From contig CADDYT010000004.1 of the NCBI GenBank assembly GCA_902810755.1, positions 1-64,000 of the forward strand: DNA of 64,000 nucleotides, written 5' to 3'. The first letter of the stretch is position 1. Each line of letters starts with the position of its first letter. Below are positions 46,115 through 55,948 of the stretch, piece after piece. Made by a program: the position numbers and the translations under genes. This stretch comes from Chloroflexota bacterium. Lineage in GTDB: Bacteria; Chloroflexota; Ktedonobacteria; Ktedonobacterales; Ktedonobacteraceae. The notes beneath the pieces were generated by a model. It was not told the DNA's origin. It saw nothing but the letters and a program-made list of their open reading frames with translations, and did not search any database.

Positions 46115-46747
46115 CTAATGTAGCGTGTGGATGAAGGTGGTGAGGCCGTTGAGGACGAACTGGACGGCCAGTGCGGCTAGCAGGATGCCCAGGATGCGCG
46201 AGAGAACGAGGATGCCGGTGCGACCAACATGCTCGATGATCCAGCTACTGCTGCGCATGACGAGCCAGGCGGCAAAGAGGGCGATGGCGATAGCGATGGC
46301 GACGGAAAGCAGATCGATCGGGTTGGGTGTGGCGAGATCGACGTAGAGAATGGTGGTGGCGATGGTGCCAGGGCCGGCAATCATGGGTATGGCCAGGGGA
46401 AAGACGCTGACATCTTCTCGCGTGCGCGCCTCCGCCGTCTCCGCCTTTGTCTCGCGAGCGCCCGATGAACGCCCGAAGAGCATGTCGACGCCGACGAGAA
46501 AGAGCAGGATGCCGCCAGCGATGTTGAAGGCATAGAGATTGATGCCCAGGCTGGCAAGGATGAGGCGTCCGACGATAGCAAAAAAGGCGATGATGAGCGC
46601 GCTGATGATAATGGCTCGCGTGACGATAACATTGCGCTGCTCCTGGTTCATATGCCCGGTAAGCGCAATCACGACCGGCGCCAGACCAACGGGATCGATA
46701 ATGGTAATAAAGGCCACGATGGCCCGCAGGGTAAAGGTGATAAACAA
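46115..46747 (-). CDS. MarC-family membrane protein
   Basis: This 210-residue protein has six helices with the MarC marks IDPVGLAPVVIALTG, FNIAGGILLFLVGVDMLFG and FPLAIPMIAGPGTIATT. MarC proteins are inner-membrane proteins, once linked to drug resistance, with no firm function. A charged linker (GARETKAETAEARTRED) divides two halves. The start is TTG 46747 after GAGG. Confidence 0.85.
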   Translation of the reverse strand: MFITFTLRAIVAFITIIDPVGLAPVVIALTGHMNQEQRNVIVTRAIIISALIIAFFAIVGRLILASLGINLYAFNIAGGILLFLVGVDMLFGRSSGARETKAETAEARTREDVSVFPLAIPMIAGPGTIATTILYVDLATPNPIDLLSVAIAIAIALFAAWLVMRSSSWIIEHVGRTGILVLSRILGILLAALAVQFVLNGLTTFIHTLH

Positions 46748-47064
46748 GCTACAAACCTCACAGCATTTGTCTTCAGTATATCACAGAGCCTGACGCCGCG
46801 ACATGCCATGTCGAAAACGTAACAGGCGTACAGCAGAAGCCGGATGTAGCCTCTTACGCGGCCATTTTCTGAACTTTTCCCGGTACACCTGTTACGTGTT
46901 TTTACGTAGCCTATCATGGCTATGTTTCATAATATGTCAATGCGTTTCATTCGTCTATGCTACACTACACAAAGTCTACCTTTCATGCGGGCGGGGATCG
47001 AATTTACAAATCCGTTTCCCGCTTCGGTGAAATGGAGAGCGTTGTTACAGGAAAGTTTTGCGTA

Positions 47065-47748
47065 ATGTTCATGCACAGGCATGAACCTGGAAAGTGGATG
47101 ATGAGTTTACATTCAGCCTTAGACGTCGTGCGTAGTGTTTTGCAACGGAAGTTCATTGTAGTGCTGGTAGCGTTGATCGTATTTGCGGCGCTGGGAGCGG
47201 GAAGCTTCTTCGCCGGGTCGAGAAAAGCCGAGGCGGCGGTAAGCTGCTCTTCATATTACACGGTTGTCAGTGGCGATACGCTGAGTCAGATTGCGGCGCG
47301 CTACCATTCCAGCGTGCAGGCGATTGCACTGGCAAATGGCATTCCCAACGTGAACCTGATTTATCCGGGGCAAAACTTTTGCATTCCGGCTGCTTCGGAG
47401 GTGACGTCAGCCCCGACGACTACTGCCAGCAGCATGGCCTCAGCCCCGACGGTGAGCGTGTCGGCAGGTTCTTCCGTGGCATCGATGATCGAGCAGGTTT
47501 TCGGGCCATATGCGCCGACCGCGCTGCGAATCGCGCAATGTGAGTCGGGCCTGAATCCCGGCGCGTACAATCCCGTCTCGATTGGCGGCAGCCACGCTGC
47601 CGGGGTCTTCCAGATTCTCTATCCGAGTACCTGGGCTGGTACCTCTGAGGCGGCAGCATCCCCCTATGACGCGATGTCAAACATCCTTGCCGCCCACGAA
47701 ATCTTCGTGCGTGACGGCTATAGCTGGCGCGAATGGACATGCCAGTAG
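47065..47748 (+). CDS. Secreted LysM and lysozyme-like transglycosylase
   Basis: This 227-residue protein has a signal segment (about residues 20-50: RKFIVVLVALIVFAALGAG, ending near AEAAV), a LysM domain that binds peptidoglycan (YTVVSGDTLSQIAARYHSSV to YPGQNFCIP), a Thr/Ser linker, and a lysozyme-like domain. The catalytic Glu is in IAQCESGLNPGAYN, with AGVFQILYPSTW after it. It would cut glycan strands in the wall. ATG 47065 after GGAAAG is chosen; 47032 and 47098 are alternatives. Confidence 0.8.
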   Translation: MFMHRHEPGKWMMSLHSALDVVRSVLQRKFIVVLVALIVFAALGAGSFFAGSRKAEAAVSCSSYYTVVSGDTLSQIAARYHSSVQAIALANGIPNVNLIYPGQNFCIPAASEVTSAPTTTASSMASAPTVSVSAGSSVASMIEQVFGPYAPTALRIAQCESGLNPGAYNPVSIGGSHAAGVFQILYPSTWAGTSEAAASPYDAMSNILAAHEIFVRDGYSWREWTCQ

Positions 47749-47776
47749 TCAGCTGAACATTCCCACCAAAATTCGC

Positions 47777-47820
47777 AGTGGAGATGCAAGGGGAGTTTTC
47801 TGTCCTTTTGCATCCCCACT
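47777..47820 (+). terminator. Terminator hairpin after the LysM gene
   Basis: AGTGGAGATGCAA (47777-47789) and TTGCATCCCCACT (47808-47820) pair with one mismatch, and TTTCTC follows. It is 28 bases past the stop. Confidence 0.6.
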
Positions 47821-47870
47821 TTCTCATGGCATGCCATCAGGGGGTGTGGCCTGCTCGTCTTCCCGCCGGT

Positions 47871-49241
47871 TTAAGGCTTCGTCAGAATATGGATGGCGCG
47901 ACCCTGCGCGTTCTCACTGCCCTCTAGCACTATCTCGCTGAGGCTCGGATGGGGGTAGAGAATCTCGGAGAGGTCGGTGAGCGTCGCGCCCATTTCGATG
48001 GCGAGCGTGAGCTGGCCGATGAGGTCTCCGGCTCGCGGGCCTACCAGCGTTGCGCCGAGCAGCAGGCCGTTATCCGCGTCGGCAACGATCAGGGCCGCAC
48101 CGTTCTCAGCGGCCAGGGTAAGAGCGCGTCCGCTGGCGGCGAGGGGGAAGCGACCGGAGACGATGTTGTAACCGGCCTGTATCGCCTCCTGCGCTGTGTA
48201 GCCAACGGTTGCCAGTTCCGGCGTGGTATGCACGACGCGCGGAATGACCAGCGGGGCGAACTGCACGCGCTGGCCGGAAAGCACCTCTGCCGCGACTTTG
48301 CCCTGCTTGATGGCGATGCTCGCCAGCGCCTGCCCGCCCGTGCAGTCTCCCACCGCATAGATGTTCGGTACGCTGCTCTGCTGCATGCTATTGACGGCGA
48401 TGCCGCCATTGGCGGTCAATTCGAGATCGGCATCGCTTGCGTGCAGATCAGCGGTGCGCGGGCAAACGCCGTTGGAGATGATGAGGGGATGGTCTGTTAT
48501 CGTTGCCAGCTTCTCGACGGGCGTTTTTGTGGCGATGGCTATGCCGAGTTTGCGCAGTCCGGCCTGTACAAGGCGCAGCGCGGCAGGGTCAGCACCGGCG
48601 AGTATTTGTTCTCCGGGGGAGTAGAATTTGACTTCGACATCGAGGCGCGCGAAGACGGTTGCCAGTTCGAGCGCGATATAATCGTCGCCGTAGATGCTCA
48701 ACGTCTCAGGGCGAGCGGGCAGCGCCAGCGCCTGTTCGGGCGTCAGCACCTGTTTGCCATCGTAGGGCAGGTCGGCGAGGGGAGCGGCTTCGGCCCCGGT
48801 GGCAATGATGCAGTGGTCGAACTTGAAATGGTGCGAGCCATATTCGCCCTCGACGCGCACCTCCTGCGCATTGATGAACCAGCCCTTGCCATGCACATAC
48901 TCGATGGCGTTGCCGGAGATCAGTTTGTGCACGCCCTCGGCCAGTCGGTTGACGACGCCCTGCTTCCAGTTCTGCATGGCGGGCCAGTTCAGCGTGCAAC
49001 CGTCTGTGATACCCATAGCCTTGGTTTCTTCCTGCCACGTCTCCGCGTAGCGTTCGCTTGAGGAGAGCAGCGCCTTGAGGGGGATGCAGCCGCGATTGAG
49101 GCAGGTGCCGCCGGGCGTGTCGGCTTCAACGAGCGTGACATGGTGGCCCAGTTGCGCTGCGCGAATGGCTGCGGTATAGCCGCCGGGGCCAGCTCCCAGC
49201 ACAAGTACATCGACCGCAGTGGTAACATCTCCAACGACCAT
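47871..49241 (-). CDS. lpdA: Dihydrolipoamide dehydrogenase (E3)
   Basis: This 456-residue flavoenzyme reoxidises the lipoyl arm of the 2-oxo acid dehydrogenase complex with NAD+. It has the FAD loop LGAGPGGYTAAI (residues 15-26), the redox disulfide GGTCLNRGC (Cys 47 and Cys 52), a second Rossmann region and the C-terminal His-Glu site HPHPSLSEIVLE. GAGGTCAATACG precedes the ATG. It is the last gene of the operon, 12 bases after E2. Confidence 0.95.
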   Translation of the reverse strand: MVVGDVTTAVDVLVLGAGPGGYTAAIRAAQLGHHVTLVEADTPGGTCLNRGCIPLKALLSSSERYAETWQEETKAMGITDGCTLNWPAMQNWKQGVVNRLAEGVHKLISGNAIEYVHGKGWFINAQEVRVEGEYGSHHFKFDHCIIATGAEAAPLADLPYDGKQVLTPEQALALPARPETLSIYGDDYIALELATVFARLDVEVKFYSPGEQILAGADPAALRLVQAGLRKLGIAIATKTPVEKLATITDHPLIISNGVCPRTADLHASDADLELTANGGIAVNSMQQSSVPNIYAVGDCTGGQALASIAIKQGKVAAEVLSGQRVQFAPLVIPRVVHTTPELATVGYTAQEAIQAGYNIVSGRFPLAASGRALTLAAENGAALIVADADNGLLLGATLVGPRAGDLIGQLTLAIEMGATLTDLSEILYPHPSLSEIVLEGSENAQGRAIHILTKP

Positions 49242-49253
49242 CGTATTGACCTC

Positions 49254-50549
49254 CTACACCATATCCAGCATCAACTGCTGCGGGTTCTCTACCAGGTCTT
49301 TGAAACGGGCCAGGAATCTGCCGGCCAGCGCGCCATCGATCAGGCGGTGGTCGAAGGAGAGCGCGAGGGGCATCATCGGGCGGGTGACGATGGCGCCGTC
49401 GCGCACGATGGCCTTTTCTTGCAGCCTGCCAACGGCGAGGATGGCCGCCTCTGGATAGTTGATGATGGGGGTGCCGCTGCTGCCGCCGAAGCTGCCGACG
49501 TTGTTGAGCGTGAAGGTGCTGCCGCTCAGTTCGGGCAGCGAGAGCGTGCGTTTGCGCGCCCCCTCGATCAGATGCTCAAGCCGGGCGGCGATCTCTATCA
49601 GCGTCAGGCGGTCAGCGTCGCGCAGGACGGGAACCAGCAGGCCTTCCGGCGAGTCTGCCGCCACGCCGATATGGTACGCCTGCTTATAGACAACCTCGCG
49701 TCGCTCCTCGTCCAGGCTGGCGTTGAATATCGGAAATTCTTTGAGTACGGGGATCAGCAGCTTGATGAGCAGGGGCATGTAGGTCAGGCGCACGCCGCGC
49801 TGCTCGGCGATGGGTTTCAGGTTTTGCCGCAGGACTGCCAGCGCCGTGCCATCCACCTCGTCAAAAGCGGTCGCGTGGGGGATGGTGCGCCAGGAACGTT
49901 CCATGCGTTCGGCAATGCGTTTGCGCAGGCCCGTAAGCGACTCGCGCCTCTCCTGTCCCGTCGTCGTCGGCGGCTGGCCCTCGCGCCTGGCAGCCTCCAC
50001 TTTTGCTCCCACTCCGCTTTCAACTTTCTGTTGTTCAGCGGCAGGTGTGGGCGCAGGAGCCGCCGGAGCAGCCTTTGCCCGTTCCGCGTAGGCGCGCACG
50101 TCATCGATGGTGACGCGCCCGCCGGGCTGTGATGGCGGCACCTGCGCAAGGTCGATGCCCAGTTCAAAGGCGAGTTTGCGCACGGCTGGCGCGGCCAGTA
50201 CGCGTTGCCCCGTTTGTGTCGCGGCCTGAACAGATGAAGCAGGAGCAGCGGTCGCGCCATTGGTGGCGGCTGTGGATGTGGTGGTTTTAGCTGTGGGCCT
50301 CTCGGCTGCGTCACTGCCGGTATCAAATATGACCAGGACCTCGCCCAGCTTTGCCACCTGTCCCTGCGGCACGCGAATCTCGCTCACGCGGCCTGCGACG
50401 GGCGAAGGAATCTCCACAACCGCCTTGTCCGTCTCCACGCGCACGATGGGCTGATCGAGCTTCAGCGTATCGCCCGGCCTGACCAGCCATTCGACAATCT
50501 GCGCCTCCTGCATGCCTTCGCCCAGGTCTGGTAATTTAAACTCTTGCAT
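49254..50549 (-). CDS. pdhC: Dihydrolipoamide acyltransferase (E2)
   Basis: This 431-residue core enzyme moves the acyl group from lipoate to CoA. It has one lipoyl domain with lipoylated Lys42 (VETDKAVVEIPSP), an Ala/Thr linker, the E3/E1-binding domain (about 111-148: AAPAVRKLAFELGIDLAQVP) and the catalytic domain with His in SFDHRLIDGALAGRF. Whether the acyl group is acetyl or branched cannot be told, so pdhC is a best guess. It starts 11 bases after the S41 peptidase gene. Confidence 0.9.
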   Translation of the reverse strand: MQEFKLPDLGEGMQEAQIVEWLVRPGDTLKLDQPIVRVETDKAVVEIPSPVAGRVSEIRVPQGQVAKLGEVLVIFDTGSDAAERPTAKTTTSTAATNGATAAPASSVQAATQTGQRVLAAPAVRKLAFELGIDLAQVPPSQPGGRVTIDDVRAYAERAKAAPAAPAPTPAAEQQKVESGVGAKVEAARREGQPPTTTGQERRESLTGLRKRIAERMERSWRTIPHATAFDEVDGTALAVLRQNLKPIAEQRGVRLTYMPLLIKLLIPVLKEFPIFNASLDEERREVVYKQAYHIGVAADSPEGLLVPVLRDADRLTLIEIAARLEHLIEGARKRTLSLPELSGSTFTLNNVGSFGGSSGTPIINYPEAAILAVGRLQEKAIVRDGAIVTRPMMPLALSFDHRLIDGALAGRFLARFKDLVENPQQLMLDMV

Positions 50550-50560
50550 ACTTGTCCTCG

Positions 50561-51583
50561 TTATACTGTTGTATGTGGGGTTTCCTGCTCCGCCAGCGCC
50601 CGCTCTATCTCCACCGCCAGCATTTGCTGGCCTGGCGAGTCGGCCTCGCCAATGCTCTCACGCACCTGTTTGAGCGCCATTGTATAAGCGACTTTGAAAG
50701 CTTCCTCGCGCGGCACGGCGATGTCGGGTTCTACGCCCGTTCCCTCCCAGTTGGTGCCGCTGATGGGGTTGATGGCGCGCCCTCCGGGGATGAAGCTCTC
50801 GAAATGGGCGCTGAGTCGGTAGACATCGCCGGGATGCGCGCCGCCGCCGGTGGTTTCGCCGATGATGGTGGCGCGTTTCAGGTTTTTCAGGTTGTAGGCG
50901 AACTCTTCGGCGCCGGAGAACGTCTCTGCGCTGGTCAGGATATAGACGGGTTTCTGGCTGCCAAAGCGTTTGCCGGGGACGTAGGGCAGCGTCCAGAATT
51001 GCTGCGTGCGGTCGCCCTCGCGCCAGTAGAGGCTGTTAAGATGCTCCATCTTCTCATCGAAGAGGTAACTGCACAGTAGCGCGATCATCTCCGGTGAGCC
51101 GCCGTGATTTCTGCGCAGGTCGATGATGAGCGCGTATGTGTTGGCGAGGAAGTTCATGGCGGCGATGCCGACCTCTGCCGCGTACTTTGGCGAGAAGAAG
51201 CTACGGAACTCCAGGTAACCGATGTTGCCGGGCAGCCGCTCGACCTTATCGAAGCCATAATTAACGTGTGGCCCGAATTCACGATCCCATGCCTCGTCGT
51301 CAATCTTTGCCTCCTCGTCTTCCAGTGGCAATTCCCTGGCGCTGTATGAGACGCGTAGATGCCTGTCTTTACTGACCTCGCGTAGATGCGTGGTGAGCGT
51401 TTCCGCGAAGGCGGCGGCATCGTTCAGCGTCTCATATTCGCCCTCTGCCTGCCGCCGACGGATAGCCCGCTCCATCTCCTGCGCCGTCTCTGGAAAGACA
51501 TAATGCTTGCGCAATCTGTCGAGCAGGGTATCTATGACCTCCGCGCGCGTGGTAGCATTTATGGTAAGTTGTGGCTCTTGCAC
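50561..51583 (-). CDS. S41-family (IRBP/Tsp-like) peptidase
   Basis: This 340-residue protein has an N-terminal helical domain (LRKHYVFPETAQEMERAIRR) and an S41 core. The core shows IGYLEFRSFF, LIIDLRRNHGGSPEMIALL and the nucleophile region ILTSAETFSGAEEFAY (Ser), with ATIIGETTGGGAHPG. No signal peptide or PDZ domain is seen, so it is probably cytoplasmic. The start is GTG 51583 after AAGGAAGGAG. It sits between the E1-beta and E2 genes of the dehydrogenase operon, an unexpected place for a peptidase. Confidence 0.85.
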   Translation of the reverse strand: MQEPQLTINATTRAEVIDTLLDRLRKHYVFPETAQEMERAIRRRQAEGEYETLNDAAAFAETLTTHLREVSKDRHLRVSYSARELPLEDEEAKIDDEAWDREFGPHVNYGFDKVERLPGNIGYLEFRSFFSPKYAAEVGIAAMNFLANTYALIIDLRRNHGGSPEMIALLCSYLFDEKMEHLNSLYWREGDRTQQFWTLPYVPGKRFGSQKPVYILTSAETFSGAEEFAYNLKNLKRATIIGETTGGGAHPGDVYRLSAHFESFIPGGRAINPISGTNWEGTGVEPDIAVPREEAFKVAYTMALKQVRESIGEADSPGQQMLAVEIERALAEQETPHTTV

Positions 51584-51613
51584 TCTGTGGCTCCTTCCTT
51601 GCGTTCCCGCGTC

Positions 51614-51764
51614 GGGGTACCCCTTGCGGGTACCCCTCTAAGCGTTAACTCAAGGCCACTCCAGGCCACCCGCAAGGGGTGGCCCTACTATATACGTTCT
51701 TGCCATGACTCCCGCCGTTGTATAGTAGGGGTACCCCTTGCGGGTACCCTGACGCGGGTACCCT
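51614..51764. repeat. Palindromic repeat, CTACTATATA family (mosaic copy)
   Basis: The left arm GGCCACCCGCAAGGGGTGGC runs into CCTACTATATA, mirrored from 51721 by TATAGTAGGGGTACCCCTTG. The outer GGTACCCCTTGCGGGTACCC on both sides and an internal GCGTTAACTCAAGGCC, which resembles the end of the MITE-like elements, link the two families. It separates E1-beta from the S41 gene inside the operon. Confidence 0.7.
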
Positions 51765-51773
51765 GGTGCGGGG

Positions 51774-52751
51774 TTACGGCTCCATCACCAGTTTGATCGC
51801 GTCCAGCACTTTTGGCACGTTGGGCAGGTAGTAGTCTTCCTGGCCGGGAACGGGGAAGGGAGTGTCGTAGCCGGTGACGCGCCCGACGGGTTTGAGCAGG
51901 GAATAGAGGCAGCGTTCGTTGATGATGGCTGTGACTTCCGCGCCGACGCCGCCCGCGCGCGGGGCTTCGTGTACGACGATGGCCCGGCCCGTCTTCTCGA
52001 CCGAGGCGGTGATGGCCTCTTCATCGAGCGGCCAGATGGTGCGCAGGTCGATGACTTCGACGCTGGTTCCCTCCTCCTGCTGCGCCTTCTTTGCCGCTTC
52101 CAGCGCGACGGGAACCATTGCCCCGTAGGCGAAGACGCTGACATCGCTGCCTTCCTGCACGACGTTGGCCTTGCCGAGCGGGATGGTGTAGTGTTCCTGC
52201 GGCGTCTCCTGGCGGAAGGAGCGGTAGAGCTTGATGTTTTCCAGGAAGAGTACGGGGTCGGGGTCGGCAATGGCTGAAGCGAGCAAGCCCTTGGCGTCGT
52301 AGGGATTGGAAGGGACGACGATTTTCAGGCCGGGGGTCTGCAGGAAGACGCCTTCGAGGCTGTCGGAGTGCAGTTCGGGCGTGCGTACGCCGCCGCCGTA
52401 GGGGGCGCGCACAACGAGAGGACAGGTGAATGCGCCGCCGCTACGAAAACGCATGCGCGCCGCCTGCGAAACCAGCTGGTTCATGCACACATAGAGGAAG
52501 CCGGCAAACTGAATCTCGGCCACCGGGCGCAGGCCATAGACCGCCATACCAACGGCGGTACCTATGATGCCGGATTCCGCCAGCGGCGTATCGAAGACGC
52601 GCTTCTCCCCGAATTTGCGCTGGAGCTGGTCGGTTACGCGGAAGACGCCGCCGTTGACGCCGATATCCTCTCCAAAGATCACCACGCGCTCGTCTCGCTC
52701 CAGTTCGAGCGCGAGCGCCTGGTTCAGGGCTTCGATCATTGTCATCTGCAT
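51774..52751 (-). CDS. pdhB: 2-oxo acid dehydrogenase E1 component, beta subunit
   Basis: This 325-residue protein binds thiamine diphosphate with E1-alpha and decarboxylates the 2-oxo acid. It shows VVIFGEDIGVNGGVFRVTDQ, GTAVGMAVYGLRPVAEIQFA and VVIDLRTIWPLDE-type segments of the transketolase C-terminal domain. AAGGGACAG precedes the ATG. It is 15 bases after E1-alpha. Substrate (pyruvate or branched-chain) is not certain. Confidence 0.9.
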   Translation of the reverse strand: MQMTMIEALNQALALELERDERVVIFGEDIGVNGGVFRVTDQLQRKFGEKRVFDTPLAESGIIGTAVGMAVYGLRPVAEIQFAGFLYVCMNQLVSQAARMRFRSGGAFTCPLVVRAPYGGGVRTPELHSDSLEGVFLQTPGLKIVVPSNPYDAKGLLASAIADPDPVLFLENIKLYRSFRQETPQEHYTIPLGKANVVQEGSDVSVFAYGAMVPVALEAAKKAQQEEGTSVEVIDLRTIWPLDEEAITASVEKTGRAIVVHEAPRAGGVGAEVTAIINERCLYSLLKPVGRVTGYDTPFPVPGQEDYYLPNVPKVLDAIKLVMEP

Positions 52752-52766
52752 AAGCTGCTGTCCCTT

Positions 52767-53843
52767 CTAATGGCGTTTTGCCTGGTCGGCGTAGCGCAGC
52801 AGGTTCTGGCGCTGCTCCTGCAAGCGCGGCGGCAGTTCGGCCCACATAAAGTCGAAGAAGCTATCGGGTTTCATCGCTGGCATGGCCTCTGCCGCCTGCA
52901 CGGCCTCGTTGATTTCCTCCTCGATGGCGGCGATCAACTGCTGATCCTGCTCCTCGCTCAATATGTCGCGCTCCATGAGGAAGCGGCGGAAGCGTTTGAT
53001 GGGGTCTTTTGCCTGCCATGCCGCGACCTCGGCGGCGTCGCGGTAGCGCGTGGGGTCGTCGGCGGTGGTATGCGCGCCAATGCGATAGGTCAGCGTCTCA
53101 ATCAGCGTTGGCCCCTGCCCGGAGCGCGCGCGCTCGACCGCCTGCTGCATGACGGTGTAGACGGCGAAGATGTCGTTGCCGTCGACCAGCACGGAGGGGA
53201 GACCGAAGCCGGGGCCGCGCGCGGCGAAGGTTGGCGCGGCGCTCTGACGCTGGCGCGGCACGCTGATAGCCCAGCCGTTGTTCTGCACGACCAGCACGAC
53301 CGGGGCCTGGAAGACGCCCGCGAAGTTCAACGCCTCATTGAAATCGCCCTCCGAGGTCGCGCCATCGCCGCAGACGCCCACCGCGACGGCGGGGTCTCCA
53401 GCGATCTTCGCCGCCATCGCCAGCCCGACGGCGTGCAGCATCTGCGTGCCGATAACGATCTGGAAGGGCAGGCAGTGCGTCTCCTTCGGATAGTTCTCAG
53501 GCGTGAGGCCGCGAAACATGTAGACGAGCGTGGAGAGCGGGAAGCCCTTGACGATCAGCGAGGCGATTTCGCGGTAGGAGGTTGCCATCCAGTCCTGCGG
53601 CTGCAACGGCGCGGCCAGCCCGACGGCGGTGGCCTCCTGCCCTACCAGCGAGCCGAACGTCGTCGCGCGGCCCTGTCGCTGCAGAGCGATGATCTTATTG
53701 GAAAAGGCGCGGCCAAGCTGCATGAAGCGGTAGAGTTCCAGCATACGCTCCCCACTCAAATCCGGCACGGGTCCTACCACGTTGCCCTCTTCATCGAGGA
53801 TCTGATATGCCGCCATATTCGAGTCAATCTGTTGCGTTGTCAC
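52767..53843 (-). CDS. pdhA: 2-oxo acid dehydrogenase E1 component, alpha subunit
   Basis: This 358-residue subunit carries the thiamine diphosphate motif GDGATSEGDFNEALNFAGVF through VVQNNGWAIS, and the phosphorylation-loop-like segment IGAHTTADDPTRYRDA. It is the first gene of the operon E1-alpha, E1-beta, S41 peptidase, E2, E3. A hairpin at 53871-53911 separates it from leuD upstream, so it probably has its own promoter. The long heptad-like C-terminus is usual. Confidence 0.9.
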   Translation of the reverse strand: MTTQQIDSNMAAYQILDEEGNVVGPVPDLSGERMLELYRFMQLGRAFSNKIIALQRQGRATTFGSLVGQEATAVGLAAPLQPQDWMATSYREIASLIVKGFPLSTLVYMFRGLTPENYPKETHCLPFQIVIGTQMLHAVGLAMAAKIAGDPAVAVGVCGDGATSEGDFNEALNFAGVFQAPVVLVVQNNGWAISVPRQRQSAAPTFAARGPGFGLPSVLVDGNDIFAVYTVMQQAVERARSGQGPTLIETLTYRIGAHTTADDPTRYRDAAEVAAWQAKDPIKRFRRFLMERDILSEEQDQQLIAAIEEEINEAVQAAEAMPAMKPDSFFDFMWAELPPRLQEQRQNLLRYADQAKRH

Positions 53844-53870
53844 GTCGCGCTCCTTCTCTTCATATGGGGA

Positions 53871-53911
53871 GATTCTTGTGAGCGATTACCAGGCAGCCGC
53901 TCACAAGAATC
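53871..53911 (-). terminator. Terminator hairpin after leuD
   Basis: GATTCTTGTGAGCG (53871-53884) and CGCTCACAAGAATC (53898-53911) form a perfect 14-bp stem. It lies 11 bases after the leuD stop and just before the E1-alpha gene. Confidence 0.7.
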
Positions 53912-53921
53912 TTCCCATTGA

Positions 53922-54542
53922 CTACCCAACAAAAAGCCAGGGGGCTTCCTGTTTGCGGCGCTGCTCGTAGGCTGTTATCTCATCGTCGTGCGAGAGCGTC
54001 CAGCCGATGTTGTCGAGGCCCTGAAGCAGGGCGTTTTTGCGGAACTGGTCGATCTCGAAGGGAATGACGCGCCCGGACGGTGTGGTGATGGTCTGCGCCG
54101 CCAGATCGACCGTCAGCGTGTAGCCCTCGTTGGCCTCGACCTCGTTGAAGAGTTCGCGCACGGTGGCCGCGTCCAGCGTCACGGGCAGGATGCTGTTGTT
54201 GAAACAGTTGTTGTAGAAGATGTCCGCGAAGCTGGGGGCGATGATGCAGCGGAAGCCGTAGTCGCGAATGGCCCAGGGGGCATGTTCGCGCGAGGAGCCG
54301 CAGCCGAAGTTATCCCCGGCGAGCATAATGGTCGCGCCCTGATAGCGCGGCTGGTTGAGGACAAAATCGGGATTGGGAATTGTTCCGGCGGCGTCGAGGA
54401 AGCGCCAGTTGGCGAACAGCGCGTTCTCAAAGCCGGAACGCCGGATCGTCTTGAGGAAGCGCGCCGGGGTGATCTCATCGGTATTGACGTTGACGCGATC
54501 AATGGGGGCAACGATGCCCGTGAGCGTGGTGAATGGTTCCAT
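53922..54542 (-). CDS. leuD: 3-isopropylmalate dehydratase small subunit
   Basis: This 206-residue subunit pairs with LeuC to convert 2-isopropylmalate to 3-isopropylmalate in leucine synthesis. It has [16 protein letters not shown] and [19 protein letters not shown], the swivel-domain signature of the aconitase family, and ends near 200 residues as expected. It starts two bases after the leuC stop. Confidence 0.95.
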   Translation of the reverse strand: MEPFTTLTGIVAPIDRVNVNTDEITPARFLKTIRRSGFENALFANWRFLDAAGTIPNPDFVLNQPRYQGATIMLAGDNFGCGSSREHAPWAIRDYGFRCIIAPSFADIFYNNCFNNSILPVTLDAATVRELFNEVEANEGYTLTVDLAAQTITTPSGRVIPFEIDQFRKNALLQGLDNIGWTLSHDDEITAYEQRRKQEAPWLFVG

Positions 54543-54544
54543 GT

Positions 54545-55948
54545 CTACAACTCCCGAATATCGACGAAATGTCCATTGACGGCTGCCGCTGCGGCCATTG
54601 CCGGGCTGACGAGGTGCGTGCGCCCGCCGCGTCCCTGGCGGCCCTCAAAATTGCGGTTGCTGGTCGAGGCGCAGCGTTCGCCCTCGGAGAGGCGGTCGCC
54701 GTTCATGGCAATGCACATGCTGCACCCGGCCTCGCGCCACTCAAACCCGGCTTCACGGAAGATATCGGCCAGCCCCTCTTCCTCAGCCATGCGTCGTACC
54801 TGCATCGAACCGGGGACAACGATGGCGCGCACGCCTGGCGCGACATGTTTGCCCTTCACGTATTGCGCTGCCATGCGCAAATCTTCCAGGCGCGAGTTGG
54901 TGCAGGAGCCGATGAAGACGGTATCCAGCTTGATATCCTGGATGCGCGTGCCGGGGGTGAGGCCCATATACTTCAGTGCGCGTTCCATCGCCTGCCGCCT
55001 GTTGGGGTCCTTCTCCTGTTGCGGGTCGGGTACGCTGCCGGTCACATCTGTCACCATGCCAGGATTGGTTCCCCACGTCACCTGTGGGCCGAGGCCATCG
55101 ACATTGACCTCGTGGACGGTATCAAAGTGCGCGTCGGGGTCGCTGGCGAGCTGCTTCCAGGCGGCAACGGCCTGCTCGAACATTTCGCCTCTGGGCGCAT
55201 ACGGGCGGCCCTTGATATAATTGAAGGTTGTCTCGTCCGGGGCGACCATGCCGGCGCGCGCGCCCGCCTCAATCGCCATATTGCACAGCGTCATGCGCCC
55301 CTCCATCGAGAGGTTGCGCACGACAGAGCCGCTGAACTCGATGACGTGGCCCGTGCCAACGCCGGTGCCAAGCTGGCCGATGAGGTACAGGGCGATATCT
55401 TTCGCCGTGACGCCCGGCCCCGGCGTGCCTTCGATGCGAATATTCATGCTCTTCGGTCGCGTCTGCAACAGGCACTGCGTCGCCAGCACGTGTTCAATCT
55501 CGCTGGTGCCGATGCCGAAGGCCAGCGCGCCCACCGCTCCGTGCGTGGACGTATGAGAATCGCCGCACACAATCGTCATCCCCGGCAGCGTAATGCCCTG
55601 TTCCGGGCCGATGACATGCACAATGCCCTGCCGCGCATCATTCATGTCAAAGAGTGTCACATGAAAGTCGCGCGCATTCTGCTCCATCGTGGTGATGCAG
55701 ATTTCGCTGTCGCGATCCACCACATTAATCATCTTGCGCCCCACCACCGTCGGCACGTTATGGTCAAGCACGGCGATGGTGGCATCGGGCCTGCGCACCT
55801 TGCGCCCCGTCTCGCGCAGCCCGGCAAACGCCTGCGGTGACGTTGCCTCATGCACCAGGTGGCGATCAATGTAAAGAACGGTCGACTCCCCCGGCACATC
55901 CCGCACCACGTGCGCCTCCCAGATTTTGTCAAACATGGATTTTGCCAT
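54545..55948 (-). CDS. leuC: 3-isopropylmalate dehydratase large subunit
   Basis: This 467-residue aconitase-type enzyme binds a [4Fe-4S] cluster. It shows [40 protein letters not shown] with its cluster Cys, and the late [11 protein letters not shown] with two more Cys. ATG 55948 ([15 protein letters not shown]) follows GGAGGAAG, and this start gives the usual length; earlier frames add residues without homology. It forms an operon with leuD. Confidence 0.95.
   Translation of the reverse strand: MAKSMFDKIWEAHVVRDVPGESTVLYIDRHLVHEATSPQAFAGLRETGRKVRRPDATIAVLDHNVPTVVGRKMINVVDRDSEICITTMEQNARDFHVTLFDMNDARQGIVHVIGPEQGITLPGMTIVCGDSHTSTHGAVGALAFGIGTSEIEHVLATQCLLQTRPKSMNIRIEGTPGPGVTAKDIALYLIGQLGTGVGTGHVIEFSGSVVRNLSMEGRMTLCNMAIEAGARAGMVAPDETTFNYIKGRPYAPRGEMFEQAVAAWKQLASDPDAHFDTVHEVNVDGLGPQVTWGTNPGMVTDVTGSVPDPQQEKDPNRRQAMERALKYMGLTPGTRIQDIKLDTVFIGSCTNSRLEDLRMAAQYVKGKHVAPGVRAIVVPGSMQVRRMAEEEGLADIFREAGFEWREAGCSMCIAMNGDRLSEGERCASTSNRNFEGRQGRGGRTHLVSPAMAAAAAVNGHFVDIREL

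Noticed and set aside
46985..47064. Possible ydaO-type (c-di-AMP) riboswitch before the LysM gene
   Set aside because: The gene type fits, but I could not match the conserved core elements; only a short GC-rich stem and a GGTGAA were seen. A covariance-model search would decide.
47949..49061. Open frame antisense to lpdA
   Set aside because: No domain; E3 on the other strand is certain.
52368..53921. Open frame of over 500 codons antisense to E1-alpha/E1-beta
   Set aside because: It spans two genes and their gap on the other strand and shows no protein family; it is a shadow of GC-rich coding sequence.
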